Shown here one piece after another: positions 46,630-54,940 of a stretch of 64,000 nt of DNA. The position numbers and the translations under genes were made by a program. The notes beneath the pieces are model-generated. The model was not told the DNA's origin, ran no database searches, and was given only the letters and a program-made list of their open reading frames with translations. The DNA is from Negadavirga shengliensis (GTDB lineage: Bacteria; Bacteroidota; Bacteroidia; Cytophagales; Cyclobacteriaceae), in assembly GCF_042652345.1 (NCBI RefSeq), contig NZ_JBHSJJ010000004.1, positions 124,001 through 188,000 on the forward strand, written 5' to 3'. The stretch's first letter is position 1, and each line of letters begins with the position of its first letter.

Positions 46630-47148
46630 AAAATATAGGTTAGGTTAAGTTATTGTTATTCTAAGGCTCGTATTGAATTATTTCAACAATTTACTTTAAT
46701 GAAGATCAGCGATTTATACAAAAATTGGTTGAGAAGCTTTTAATAAAATTACTTTTCATCCATTATTTAGACCGTCGAAATAATAGATATTTACCTTTAT
46801 CATATAGCAATATTCAAAAAAATGTCCAATTAAACAACGATTGTCGGTTAAAAAATATAGAATAAAATTTCACACCTGCCCATCAGATCAAAATTAAATG
46901 TCGAACAGATATGATTTATTGTAGTTCTTTATCAAGGTAAGTACCACATAAATAAATTTAGTACTAATTATTGTTATAAAAATTCTTATAAATAGTTGTT
47001 ATATAAAGTAAAGTTAAATATTTAATGGTTTAAAGACAATAAATCCCGATTTATTTTTGAGCCAAACGACGCTTTGCAAAATGTCATCTTCATTGCAATC
47101 GTTTTCGCTCCAAAAGCTTGAAAATAGAATAATTATAATTTTTATGAT
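46630..47148. other. AT-rich leader upstream of SusC
   Basis: 519 bp, very AT-rich, between SusC and the minus-strand nucleotidase gene, so it can only feed SusC. On the minus strand CAAAATTA (46889-46896) would read TAATTTTG, a -7 match, but no TTTG partner is at the right distance. No gene was seen. It probably holds the SusCD promoter and a long 5' UTR. Confidence 0.4.
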
Positions 47149-47664
47149 TTAAATTAAAAAGTGTTCGATATCTTTCCAGCTATGTACTCTTTTGTGTTTT
47201 CCGTTGACTTTATGGGTATTATGGGGTTGGGTAAAAAGAAAAGTCTGACCTTCAAAAAAATCCAGGTTCTTAAAGTGGTCGTCTATCATGATGTCTGCCT
47301 TGATGATTTCCTTTGATCCGCAAAAAACCATATGCTTCCAATCGATAAAGGGAAAATGTTCATTGAGCCAAGCCTGCTTTTCCGCTAAACTCAAGGGGAA
47401 TTCCGTAGCGGCCGAAACAATAAAGACTTCGTACTTGTGGTTGAGCTTTTCGAGGATTTCCTGTGAATCACTAATAAGCGGGGCGGTCCGAAAAAAACCG
47501 GGCGTGTGGACATGCTTAAGAATGTGTGGGAATGCTTCATATTCTGTCAATCCCTCTAAGTCCTTTTCTTGGAGAAGTACCCCGGATTCCTCAAAATGCA
47601 TTTGAATAAACTGGTGATAGACATCGGCCAGAACCCCGTCCATGTCTACGGCGATTTTTTCCAT
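47149..47664 (-). CDS. 5'(3')-deoxyribonucleotidase-like HAD phosphatase (NT5C)
   Basis: 171 residues, cytosolic. HAD motif I is V-D-M-D-G-V-L-A-D (residues 6-14), with the nucleophile and acid/base aspartates. Motif IV is seen as M-I-D-D-H-F-K-N-L, and the lysine-bearing strand is C-G-S-K-E-I-I-K. This matches the cytosolic 5' nucleotidase type C family, which dephosphorylates deoxynucleoside monophosphates. It lies 17 bp downstream of the coiled-coil membrane protein gene on the same strand. Confidence 0.85.
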   Translation of the reverse strand: MEKIAVDMDGVLADVYHQFIQMHFEESGVLLQEKDLEGLTEYEAFPHILKHVHTPGFFRTAPLISDSQEILEKLNHKYEVFIVSAATEFPLSLAEKQAWLNEHFPFIDWKHMVFCGSKEIIKADIMIDDHFKNLDFFEGQTFLFTQPHNTHKVNGKHKRVHSWKDIEHFLI

Positions 47665-47681
47665 GGGAGGAGGACTGTTTA

Positions 47682-48287
47682 TCAGGCTTCTTTTTTGTTC
47701 AATGCATCCACCAGTTGCCTGTTGAGTTTTCTCTCCCGTTCCAACGTATTTCTCCGGTGTTGCTCAAATTCCTCCCGCAATTCGTCCAACGTTTTCTTGG
47801 TTTCGGAGGTGACTGCATGGCTTTTTTTGAACCTGAAGTAAGAAATAATCAGTATGACCGTTAGGACGATGACCAAACCCCACATAAAGTTGTTATAGAC
47901 GCTCTTATGGATCAAAAAGCCTAGAAAATTGAAACTGTCTCTTTCCTGGGCGGCTCTGTCCAAACTGGATTGGGTGTCGGACAGGTCAGCGTTTAGAGCC
48001 TTAATACCCTCCTGCTGTTTGTTGAGCTCGGTCTTGAGTTCCTGGATTTGGCGCCTGTAATTGGTAAGAGAATCTGTAATATTGGCTTGCAATTTATCCA
48101 GATAGGTTCTCCTCACTACTTTATATTCCTGGTAGTTTGAGGAAACGTTGTTGATATAATCAAACTGACTGGAAATGGGTCCCGCATCCAAAGAAGGTTC
48201 CTGCCCGGTATTTTCTTCTGATTGGCCGAATGCTGTCCCCTGAACCAAAAGCATGATTATTATGGTAAAAGTCCTGATCACTCGCAT
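47682..48287 (-). CDS. Exported coiled-coil protein with one membrane anchor
   Basis: About 201 residues, unknown family. Starting at 48287 gives a clean signal peptide (M-R-V-I-R-T-F-T then a hydrophobic core ending T-A-F-G-Q); upstream ATGs at 48326 and 48305 would only add residues. The middle (about 45-110) is a heptad-rich coiled coil (N-Y-R-R-Q-I-Q-E-L-K-T-E-L-N-K-Q), followed by a transmembrane helix (L-V-I-V-L-T-V-I-L-I-I-S-Y-F) and a basic, helical C-terminal tail. It may span the periplasm as a structural or signalling protein. Confidence 0.75.
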   Translation of the reverse strand: MRVIRTFTIIIMLLVQGTAFGQSEENTGQEPSLDAGPISSQFDYINNVSSNYQEYKVVRRTYLDKLQANITDSLTNYRRQIQELKTELNKQQEGIKALNADLSDTQSSLDRAAQERDSFNFLGFLIHKSVYNNFMWGLVIVLTVILIISYFRFKKSHAVTSETKKTLDELREEFEQHRRNTLERERKLNRQLVDALNKKEA

Positions 48288-48412
48288 ATTTAAATATTTT
48301 CTCATTTTTAATAAATAACTGCCCATATTTTACAATTATTATGCAAAATTAAAAAAATATGATGAACAAATCACCCATTGAGTCTACTATTCGTGCTTTT
48401 CGCTCCCCGGAT

Positions 48413-48835
48413 TTAATGTTCTTTTTTGAAATCCAGCGCAACAGAATTGATGCAGTACCGGATACCTCCCCTGTCTTTAGGGCCATCTGGAAAGCGATGC
48501 CCTAAATGGCTATCACATTTGGCACAAAGGATTTCCTCTCTCACCATGCCGTGTGAATAATCCATCTCTACCCTGATGGCATCCGCTGAAACCGGTTCTG
48601 TAAAACTGGGCCACCCACAGCCGCTGTCGTATTTTGCACTGCTGTGGAAAATTTCATTACCACATGCCTTACATTCATATATACCGGTATCCTTGTTCAG
48701 GTAATATTGTCCACTAAATGGTCTTTCTGTACCTTTTTGCCGCAGTACATGATAGGATTCGGGATCGAGTTGCTTTTTCCATTCATTTTCATCTGAAGGG
48801 ATCATTTTAGATGTTTTTTTGCTGCTGTCCGTCAT
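48413..48835 (-). CDS. msrB: Peptide-methionine (R)-S-oxide reductase
   Basis: 140 residues, cytosolic. Four zinc cysteines in two CxxC pairs (C55/C58 and C104/C107), the substrate-binding S-G-C-G-W-P-S-F motif (71-78), H-R-F-P-D-G-P, and the catalytic Cys128 in R-Y-C-I-N-S. Reduces methionine-R-sulfoxide in oxidised proteins. Length and motifs are complete. Confidence 0.95.
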   Translation of the reverse strand: MTDSSKKTSKMIPSDENEWKKQLDPESYHVLRQKGTERPFSGQYYLNKDTGIYECKACGNEIFHSSAKYDSGCGWPSFTEPVSADAIRVEMDYSHGMVREEILCAKCDSHLGHRFPDGPKDRGGIRYCINSVALDFKKEH

Positions 48836-48888
48836 CGTATATCCGATTTTGTAGTGCCACTATACTATCATAAACCATATCGCATTCA

Positions 48889-50079
48889 TTATCGTTTCCT
48901 GTTGGACTCAATTGCCTGTATGATAACTGCACAGGCTTCTTCAATTTGAGAAGGTGTGATGGTCAGCGGAGGGGCTATCCTCATGGCATTGTCGCAAAAC
49001 AAAAACCAATCCGTAACCACTCCCATGTCGATACAAGTGTCTATTATAGGCTTTAGCACTTCGAAGGTCTCAAATTCCACAGCCATCATTAACCCTTTAT
49101 TGCGGATGTACTTGATTTCAGGATGAATAAGCAGTTTTTTGAACAAGGCTGCTTTTTCCTCTACCTTTTCGGTAAGCTGTTCTTCCTGAATGACCCGAAT
49201 GGTAGCCAATGAGGCGGCTGCACTGACGGGATGTCCCCCGAAGGTGGTGATATGTCCCAGCAAAGGGTTGGTTTTTAGGCTTCCCATAATGTCTTTGTTG
49301 GCGATAAAGGCCCCTATGGGCATGCCTCCTCCCATGCCTTTTGCACAAACGATCATATCCGGAACGATGTCATCATGTTGAAACGCCCAAAACTTTCCTG
49401 TCCTCCCAAAACCTGTCTGTATTTCATCCAGAACCAGTAAGGTACCCGTTTCATCACATCTTTCCCTCAGGGAATGGAAGTATTCTTTATCAGCTATCCG
49501 GATCCCCGCTTCTCCCTGCACGGTTTCGATGATGATGGCTGCTGTACCCTTGGTGATGGAAACCAATTCTTTCAGATCTCCGAATTTGATATTTTTTATT
49601 CCCGGAAGTAGGGGACGGTAGGCCCTTTTGAATATTTCGTTGCCTCCGACCGAAAGTGCGCCATGGGAGGAACCGTGATAAGCATTGATACAGGAAACGA
49701 TCTCCCTGCGGTTGGTATGGCGTTTGGCCAGTTTCAAGGCCCCCTCAACGGCTTCACTACCGCTGTTTACCAGATAGACATTGTCCAGGCCAGCAGGTAA
49801 GGTGTCACATAATGCTTTGGCCAGCTGCACCTGGGGTGTTTGGATATATTCCCCGTATACCATCAAATGAAGGTATTTGTCAAGTTGGGCCTGAATCGCC
49901 TGGATGACTTTGGGGTGCCGGTGTCCTATATTGCTTACACCTATTCCCGAAATCAGGTCGATATACCGCTTACCATCAGCTCCATGCAAGTAGACTCCCT
50001 CTGCCCGTTCAATCTCAATCATGAGCGGAAAATCCGTGGTCTGTGCCAAGTGGGACAAGAACAGCTGTCTGTTTTGCAT
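48889..50079 (-). CDS. Class III PLP-dependent aminotransferase
   Basis: 396 residues. Typical fold type I motifs: the N-S-G-S-E-A phosphate-binding loop (105-110), I-E-T-V-Q-G-E-A-G, L-D-E-I-Q-T-G-F-G-R-T-G (218-229) and the PLP Lys247 in C-A-K-G-M-G-G-G-M-P-I-G. Length and motifs fit the acetylornithine/omega-amino-acid aminotransferase group. No arginine biosynthesis genes are nearby, so the substrate (acetylornithine, GABA, ornithine) is open. Confidence 0.88.
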   Translation of the reverse strand: MQNRQLFLSHLAQTTDFPLMIEIERAEGVYLHGADGKRYIDLISGIGVSNIGHRHPKVIQAIQAQLDKYLHLMVYGEYIQTPQVQLAKALCDTLPAGLDNVYLVNSGSEAVEGALKLAKRHTNRREIVSCINAYHGSSHGALSVGGNEIFKRAYRPLLPGIKNIKFGDLKELVSITKGTAAIIIETVQGEAGIRIADKEYFHSLRERCDETGTLLVLDEIQTGFGRTGKFWAFQHDDIVPDMIVCAKGMGGGMPIGAFIANKDIMGSLKTNPLLGHITTFGGHPVSAAASLATIRVIQEEQLTEKVEEKAALFKKLLIHPEIKYIRNKGLMMAVEFETFEVLKPIIDTCIDMGVVTDWFLFCDNAMRIAPPLTITPSQIEEACAVIIQAIESNRKR

Positions 50080-50141
50080 GCCTTATGGGTTAATTTTTTC
50101 GATAAATATTTATTTAAGCGGGAAAAGAAGGCGCCAGGATT

Positions 50142-51056
50142 TTATAAGGTTGGAACCGGGCTTCTGAACCGGAAGAAAATCCCCAAGGGGAGGTTCTTCT
50201 CCTGCTTATCCTTAAGATAAAGTTCGCCATGCTCCGGATTATCTACTTTTTTGAAGGTGGAATGGACCAGATTGGCAGCAATCATGGAAGAGAAACTGAG
50301 GGAGTACATGTTTAAAACGAAGAAATGCCGGTCAGGATCCAGAAGCTCCGCGCAATGTTTCAGTAACGCATTGATGTTTTCTTCCAACACCCATTTTTCT
50401 CCTTTGGGCCCCCGTCCATAAGCGGGCGGATCCAATATGATGCCTTGATATCGATTGCTCCGCCGTACCTCTCTTTTAATGAACTTCATGGCGTCATCCA
50501 CCACCCATCGGATATCCTGTTGGCCCGAGGCCTCCATGTTTAGCTTGGACCAGGTAACCACCTGCTTGACCGCGTCAAGGTGTGTCACATCAGCTCCCAT
50601 GGACCTGGCAGCCACGCTTGCCGCGCCGGTATAGGCAAAGAGATTAAGGACTTTGGCAGGTTTCCCGGATGAACTGAAGCCCTTGAGCGTTTCGGCAATG
50701 TAGTCCCAGTTCACAGCCTGCTCGGGAAATATGCCGATATGCTTGAAGGACGTCAATGACAGGTTCAACTTTAGGGAGAGGCCATTTTGGTTGGTATAGC
50801 CTATGGTCCAGTTTTGTGGCATCTTCTTAATGATGTGCCAATTGCCTTTTTCCGGGTTGGATTTGTCTTTGGCAAAATGGGCGTGAGCCCTATTTTTCCA
50901 TTCGGAATCCGGCAGGCTTTTGTCCCATATGGCCTGAGGTTCGGGTCTGCTTAGAATGTATTTTCCAAACCTTTCCAGTTTTTCAAAACCACCCGTATCC
51001 AATAATTCGTAATCCGGCCAGTTGTCTGGACTGAGCGAAAGGGATTGTGCTTGCAT
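50142..51056 (-). CDS. SAM-dependent methyltransferase (RlmI/RlmK-like catalytic domain)
   Basis: About 304 residues. Rossmann fold with V-L-N-L-F-A-Y-T-G-A-A-S (SAM binding) and I-I-L-D-P-P-A-Y-G-R-G (catalytic D-P-P-x-Y). The N-terminal about 100 residues are unlike the PUA domain of the RlmI-like protein at 4057, so this is a different member of the rRNA methyltransferase superfamily. The ATG at 51056 was chosen over 51074 because it opens directly on M-Q-A-Q-S-L. Target RNA unknown. Confidence 0.82.
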   Translation of the reverse strand: MQAQSLSLSPDNWPDYELLDTGGFEKLERFGKYILSRPEPQAIWDKSLPDSEWKNRAHAHFAKDKSNPEKGNWHIIKKMPQNWTIGYTNQNGLSLKLNLSLTSFKHIGIFPEQAVNWDYIAETLKGFSSSGKPAKVLNLFAYTGAASVAARSMGADVTHLDAVKQVVTWSKLNMEASGQQDIRWVVDDAMKFIKREVRRSNRYQGIILDPPAYGRGPKGEKWVLEENINALLKHCAELLDPDRHFFVLNMYSLSFSSMIAANLVHSTFKKVDNPEHGELYLKDKQEKNLPLGIFFRFRSPVPTL

Positions 51057-51219
51057 GCCGCAAAAATACGGCAATAATACCTATCAAAAAAATGGACTGC
51101 CGGGACAGAACCGGTATTTTGCATTTCCGCTTTAATAAAATAATTGATATTCGTTACAGTTTATTTCCGACAAATCGTTTATTTTGAATCCATCAAAAAA
51201 CATTAAACTTAAAATACAT

Positions 51220-51981
51220 ATGAAATTACAGGTATTGATTTTGTTTTTAGTTTTGGGTACAGTAATCCTGATTCCAGCTATGGCACAACAAAAAGACATT
51301 AAATTACCACCCGAAGCCACCGAATTTTATGAACCAAAAGTAAAGGTAGTCACTCCCGGAAAGGAAAATAACCTGCCGCCCGCTGACGCGATCGTATTGT
51401 TCGATGGATCCAATTTAAATGCCTGGGTGAGCGACAGGGATGAGAGCGCGGCTCCCTGGAAAGTGGAAAACGGGATCTTCACCGTGGTTCCCAAAACCGG
51501 GGGCATTAAAACAAAAGAGTCATTCGGTGATGTACAGGTCCATGTGGAATGGAGGGCTCCCAGCGAAGTCAAAGGAAAAGGACAGGGGAGGGGTAACTCC
51601 GGTTTCTTCTTTATGGGAAAATATGAGTTGCAAATCCTGGATTCTTATGAAAACGAAACTTATTCCAATGGACAGGCAGCAAGTATCTACAAACAACATC
51701 CCCCACTGGCCAATGCCATGCGTCCTCCGGGTGAATGGAACACCTATGATGCTATTTTTACCGCCCCACGTTTTAACAAAGACGGTATGCTGATCTCTCC
51801 CGCCAGAATCACTGTTCTCCATAACGGCGTCTTGGTACAAAACAATGTGGAACTCAGAGGACCTACCGAATATATCGGCATCCCCCATTATGTGGCCCAT
51901 CCCGAGGCATTGCCCATCCATTTGCAAGATCACGGCGATCTGGTCAGTTTTAGGAACATTTGGGTGAGAAAACTGGATTAA
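51220..51981 (+). CDS. DUF1080 / 3-keto-disaccharide hydrolase domain protein
   Basis: 253 residues, exported: signal peptide ending in A-M-A-Q-Q. The domain begins I-V-L-F-D-G-S-N-L-N-A-W, and N-S-G-F-F-F-M-G-K-Y-E-L-Q-I-L-D-S is the signature concanavalin-like strand pair of DUF1080. Family members hydrolyse 3-keto-glycosides in the periplasm. It is followed after 30 bp by a Tat-exported oxidoreductase on the same strand, the arrangement expected for oxidising a glycoside at C3 and cleaving it. ATG at 51220; the upstream TTG at 51184 only lengthens the signal. Confidence 0.88.
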   Translation: MKLQVLILFLVLGTVILIPAMAQQKDIKLPPEATEFYEPKVKVVTPGKENNLPPADAIVLFDGSNLNAWVSDRDESAAPWKVENGIFTVVPKTGGIKTKESFGDVQVHVEWRAPSEVKGKGQGRGNSGFFFMGKYELQILDSYENETYSNGQAASIYKQHPPLANAMRPPGEWNTYDAIFTAPRFNKDGMLISPARITVLHNGVLVQNNVELRGPTEYIGIPHYVAHPEALPIHLQDHGDLVSFRNIWVRKLD

Positions 51982-52011
51982 TAGCAATACAAAATAACCT
52001 AAACTACAAAA

Positions 52012-53355
52012 ATGAACTCAAGAAGAAAATTTCTACAAAAGTCTCTTGTGGCTTCTGCAGGCATGGCAGCACTGCCCAATATCATTTCTGCCGAACACCT
52101 GGCCGCCTTGAAAAAGCGGGTTGGGGCCAATGACCAGCTTAATTTCGGCCTGATAGGCTGTAAAGGTATGGGCTGGTCCAATATGAACAGCCATCTATTG
52201 CTCCCCGAAGTCAACTGCGTGGCGCTGGCGGACGTGGACCAAAGTGTTTTGGACCAAAGGTCTGCCAACGTGGAAGAACTGCGGGGCAAAAAACCGAAAC
52301 AGTATAAGGATTACCGCCAAATGCTCGAAGATCCGGACATAGATGCGGTCATCATCGGCACACCAGACCACTGGCATTGCCTGAATCTGATTGACAGTCT
52401 TTCTGCAGGCAAGCACGCCTATGTGGAGAAGCCTTTGGCCAATTCCATAGAAGAATGTAAGCTGATGGTAAAAGCGACGGAACGCTACGGTAAAATGGTT
52501 CAGGTAGGACAATGGCAAAGAAGCGGTTCCCAATATGAACAGGCCATTGATTTCGTAAAGTCCGGCAAACTGGGCAACATAAGATTAGTGAAAACATGGG
52601 CCTACCAAGGATGGATGAATCCGGTTCCGGTAAAACCTGATGGTCAGCCTCCCCAGGGAGTTGATTATCAAATGTGGTTGGGACCGGCACCAACAAGGCC
52701 TTTTAATGAAAACCGTTTCCATTTCAATTTCCGTTGGTTTTGGGATTATGCCGGGGGCTTAATGACGGACTGGGGTGTGCATGAGATTGATATCGCGCTT
52801 TACGCGATGGGTGTAAGTGCCCCTAAATCCGTAATGGCCTCAGGAGGCAAGCTGGCCTACCCGGATGATGCTTCCGAGACGCCGGATACCCTGCAGACGG
52901 TATATGAATATGACGGCTTCAACATGCTCTGGGAGCATGCTACAGGCATTGATGGCGGCAATTATGGGACAACGGAAGGGATCGCCTTTATAGGCAACAA
53001 TGGCACGCTGGTAGTCAACAGAGGCGGTTGGAAAGTGATCGCTGAAACGGAAAATGTCAACGGTGAAAGGAAGGAGAAAATAGAAGCGGTAAGCCATATC
53101 AAGCCGGAAGGAAACGCCCAGCAGCTGCACTGCAAAAACTTTGTGGAAGCCATCAAAAGCAATGATGCATCCAAGTTGAACTGTGGCATTAAAACAGGCT
53201 CAGTGGCCGCCATCAATGCCCATATGGGTAATGTGGCCTTCAAGCTTGGAGAAAAAATCTACTGGGATGCCGACAAAGATCAGTTTACCAGTTCTAAAGC
53301 CAACAACATGGTGAAGGCCAATTACCATAACGGCTGGAAATTGCCGAAGGTATAA
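52012..53355 (+). CDS. Gfo/Idh/MocA oxidoreductase with Tat signal
   Basis: 447 residues. Tat signal S-R-R-K-F-L-Q-K (3-10); Rossmann motif G-L-I-G-C-K-G-M-G from about residue 46; intact V-E-K-P with Lys140. Further hallmarks are H-W-H-C-L-N, G-Q-W-Q-R-S-G-S-Q and D-W-G-V-H-E-I-D. Tat export suggests that it folds with its NAD(P) cofactor in the cytoplasm before translocation. It is 30 bp downstream of the DUF1080 gene, so the pair is probably an operon acting on 3-keto-glycosides in the periplasm. Confidence 0.9.
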   Translation: MNSRRKFLQKSLVASAGMAALPNIISAEHLAALKKRVGANDQLNFGLIGCKGMGWSNMNSHLLLPEVNCVALADVDQSVLDQRSANVEELRGKKPKQYKDYRQMLEDPDIDAVIIGTPDHWHCLNLIDSLSAGKHAYVEKPLANSIEECKLMVKATERYGKMVQVGQWQRSGSQYEQAIDFVKSGKLGNIRLVKTWAYQGWMNPVPVKPDGQPPQGVDYQMWLGPAPTRPFNENRFHFNFRWFWDYAGGLMTDWGVHEIDIALYAMGVSAPKSVMASGGKLAYPDDASETPDTLQTVYEYDGFNMLWEHATGIDGGNYGTTEGIAFIGNNGTLVVNRGGWKVIAETENVNGERKEKIEAVSHIKPEGNAQQLHCKNFVEAIKSNDASKLNCGIKTGSVAAINAHMGNVAFKLGEKIYWDADKDQFTSSKANNMVKANYHNGWKLPKV

Positions 53356-53385
53356 ACCGAAACAGGTTGTCTTTTATAAATTTGT

Positions 53386-53420
53386 AAAAAGGTACAAACG
53401 GTTTAGCTTGTACCTTTTTT
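53386..53420. terminator. Bidirectional terminator
   Basis: AAAAAGGTACAA/TTGTACCTTTTT, a 12-bp perfect stem between convergent genes. It reaches into the stop codon of the peroxiredoxin gene. Confidence 0.8.
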
Positions 53421-53859
53421 ATAATTTTTTGAGCATATATTTGATATGGCCTTTGGCGTCAAACATATCTTGGTAGATACCTTTGATATGGTGGCTGTCG
53501 TCCAGCAGATAAGTAACCCTTTTTGGGAGTCCTATGACGGGAATCAGTGCGTCATAAGCTTTACAAACTTTTCCTGATTTATCACTGAGTAAATGGTAAG
53601 GCAGGTTGTAGGTGGATTTGAATTTATAGTGGGTGGAAAGATCATCCCTGCTAATACCCACTATGGGTATGGCAAGATCTTCGAGAAACCCGAAGTGATC
53701 CCTGAACTCGCAGACCTCGGCGGTGCAGCCTTTGGTGAAGTCTTTGGGATAGAAAAAAAGAATACAGCTTTTGCCCCGAAAGTTTTTTGATAAGGCAAAA
53801 TTTTCACCCGCGGTGGAAGGTAAAGTAAAATCCGGTGCTTTATCCCCTACATTGAGCAT
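53419..53859 (-). CDS. bcp: Peroxiredoxin, BCP/PrxQ type
   Basis: About 146 residues, cytosolic. Active site F-T-K-G-C45-T-A-E-V-C50: peroxidatic Cys45 and resolving Cys50 in the alpha2 helix spacing of BCP/PrxQ, positions that match E. coli Bcp. Reduced by thioredoxin. The ATG at 53859 gives M-L-N-V-G-D-K-A-P-D-F, the normal family start; an upstream codon at 53895 adds twelve residues not expected in the family. Distinct from the 1-Cys enzyme at 18725. Confidence 0.92.
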   Translation of the reverse strand: MLNVGDKAPDFTLPSTAGENFALSKNFRGKSCILFFYPKDFTKGCTAEVCEFRDHFGFLEDLAIPIVGISRDDLSTHYKFKSTYNLPYHLLSDKSGKVCKAYDALIPVIGLPKRVTYLLDDSHHIKGIYQDMFDAKGHIKYMLKKL

Positions 53860-54002
53860 GGCGTCTTTTTTTATTAACCAACAATATTGATGCAAATAAG
53901 TTTGAATTATGGGAATTATTTGGGAAATCCCGAACCTTTTCTTTCTTCCCGGTATTATATTCTTTCATGTATTTATTATTCTGGAGTTAAAAGAAGAAAG
54001 TT

Positions 54003-54893
54003 TTGAGTGCCACAAGCGTCCGTCATATGCTCCTTGCGGGTTTTTTCTTCGCCTTGATGAATGTCACGGTGAAATTTCTCCCACATATTCCTGCGATAGA
54101 AATCATCCTGTTCAGGTCCGTATTCAGTTTTTTCTTCAGTTACCTTATTCTGAAAAAACAAAAGATTCCGGTATTGGGGAACAATAAAAAATTATTGATT
54201 ATCAGGGGAGTCGTGGGGTCGGTCGGGCTGATCACCTTTTTTTATACGCTTCAGAAAATCCCCTTGGCCAGCGCGGTAACCATACAATACTTGGCTCCCA
54301 TCTTTACAAGTGTGTTAGGCATTTTTATCGTGAAGGAAAGGGTGAAAGCCATCCAGTTCTTTTATTTTGCCATTGCTTTTGCGGGCGTGTTGGTCATTGA
54401 AGGCTTTGATCCACGGATTGAACCGGTTTATTTGCTTATTGGGATTGTTTCCGCATTGTTTTCAGGGCTGGCATATAATGTAATCCGTAAACTGAAAAAC
54501 ACGGAACATCCCCTGGTGATTGTTTTTTATTTTCCATTGGTCACCATTCCCGTTGCCGGATTGGTCAGCTTTTTTTATTGGGTACCCCCCCGCGGATGGG
54601 ATTGGCTGTTGTTGTTGGTCATAGGAGTTTTTACCCAGTTTGCCCAGTATTTTATGACGATGGCCTACCAGAATGCCAATCTTTCAAAAGTAGCCAGTTT
54701 GAATTATGTAGGCATAATCTATGCCTTGGGGTTTGGTTATTTACTTTTCGGAGAAACTTATAATTTGGTGACCTATTCCGGGATGGTGATGGTCTTGTTG
54801 GGCGTCATCCTCAATGTGAAGTTTTCGGGCAGGCCGAAACTGAAAATCAAGTCAGGTGCTGAGTCAGGGAAGAACGTTGTCCATAAAAATTAA
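54003..54893 (+). CDS. DMT-superfamily (EamA) transporter
   Basis: 296 residues with ten predicted membrane helices in two EamA repeats. A TTG start at 54003 is used, giving M-S-A-T-S-V-R-H-M-L-L-A-G-F-F-F-A-L-M-N; the next ATG at 54027 is the alternative. Internal motifs include V-T-I-Q-Y-L-A-P-I-F-T and, at the end of repeat 2, A-S-L-N-Y-V-G-I-I-Y-A. Likely a metabolite exporter; substrate unknown. The terminator overlaps its stop codon. Confidence 0.85.
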   Translation: MSATSVRHMLLAGFFFALMNVTVKFLPHIPAIEIILFRSVFSFFFSYLILKKQKIPVLGNNKKLLIIRGVVGSVGLITFFYTLQKIPLASAVTIQYLAPIFTSVLGIFIVKERVKAIQFFYFAIAFAGVLVIEGFDPRIEPVYLLIGIVSALFSGLAYNVIRKLKNTEHPLVIVFYFPLVTIPVAGLVSFFYWVPPRGWDWLLLLVIGVFTQFAQYFMTMAYQNANLSKVASLNYVGIIYALGFGYLLFGETYNLVTYSGMVMVLLGVILNVKFSGRPKLKIKSGAESGKNVVHKN

Positions 54894-54916
54894 AGAGGAC
54901 TAAGTCCCCTTTAATT
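54888..54916. terminator. Bidirectional terminator between convergent genes
   Basis: AATTAAAG-GGAC/GTCC-CTTTAATT stem with one unpaired base on each side and a 3-nt loop, ending 25 bp before the stop of the convergent oxidoreductase gene. Confidence 0.7.
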
Positions 54917-54940
54917 ATCTGCACGTTTAATCACGGAGGA

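Noticed and set aside
46889..46896. Possible -7 element for SusC on the minus strand
   Set aside because: No TTTG about 19-21 bp upstream, so mentioned only within the leader entry.
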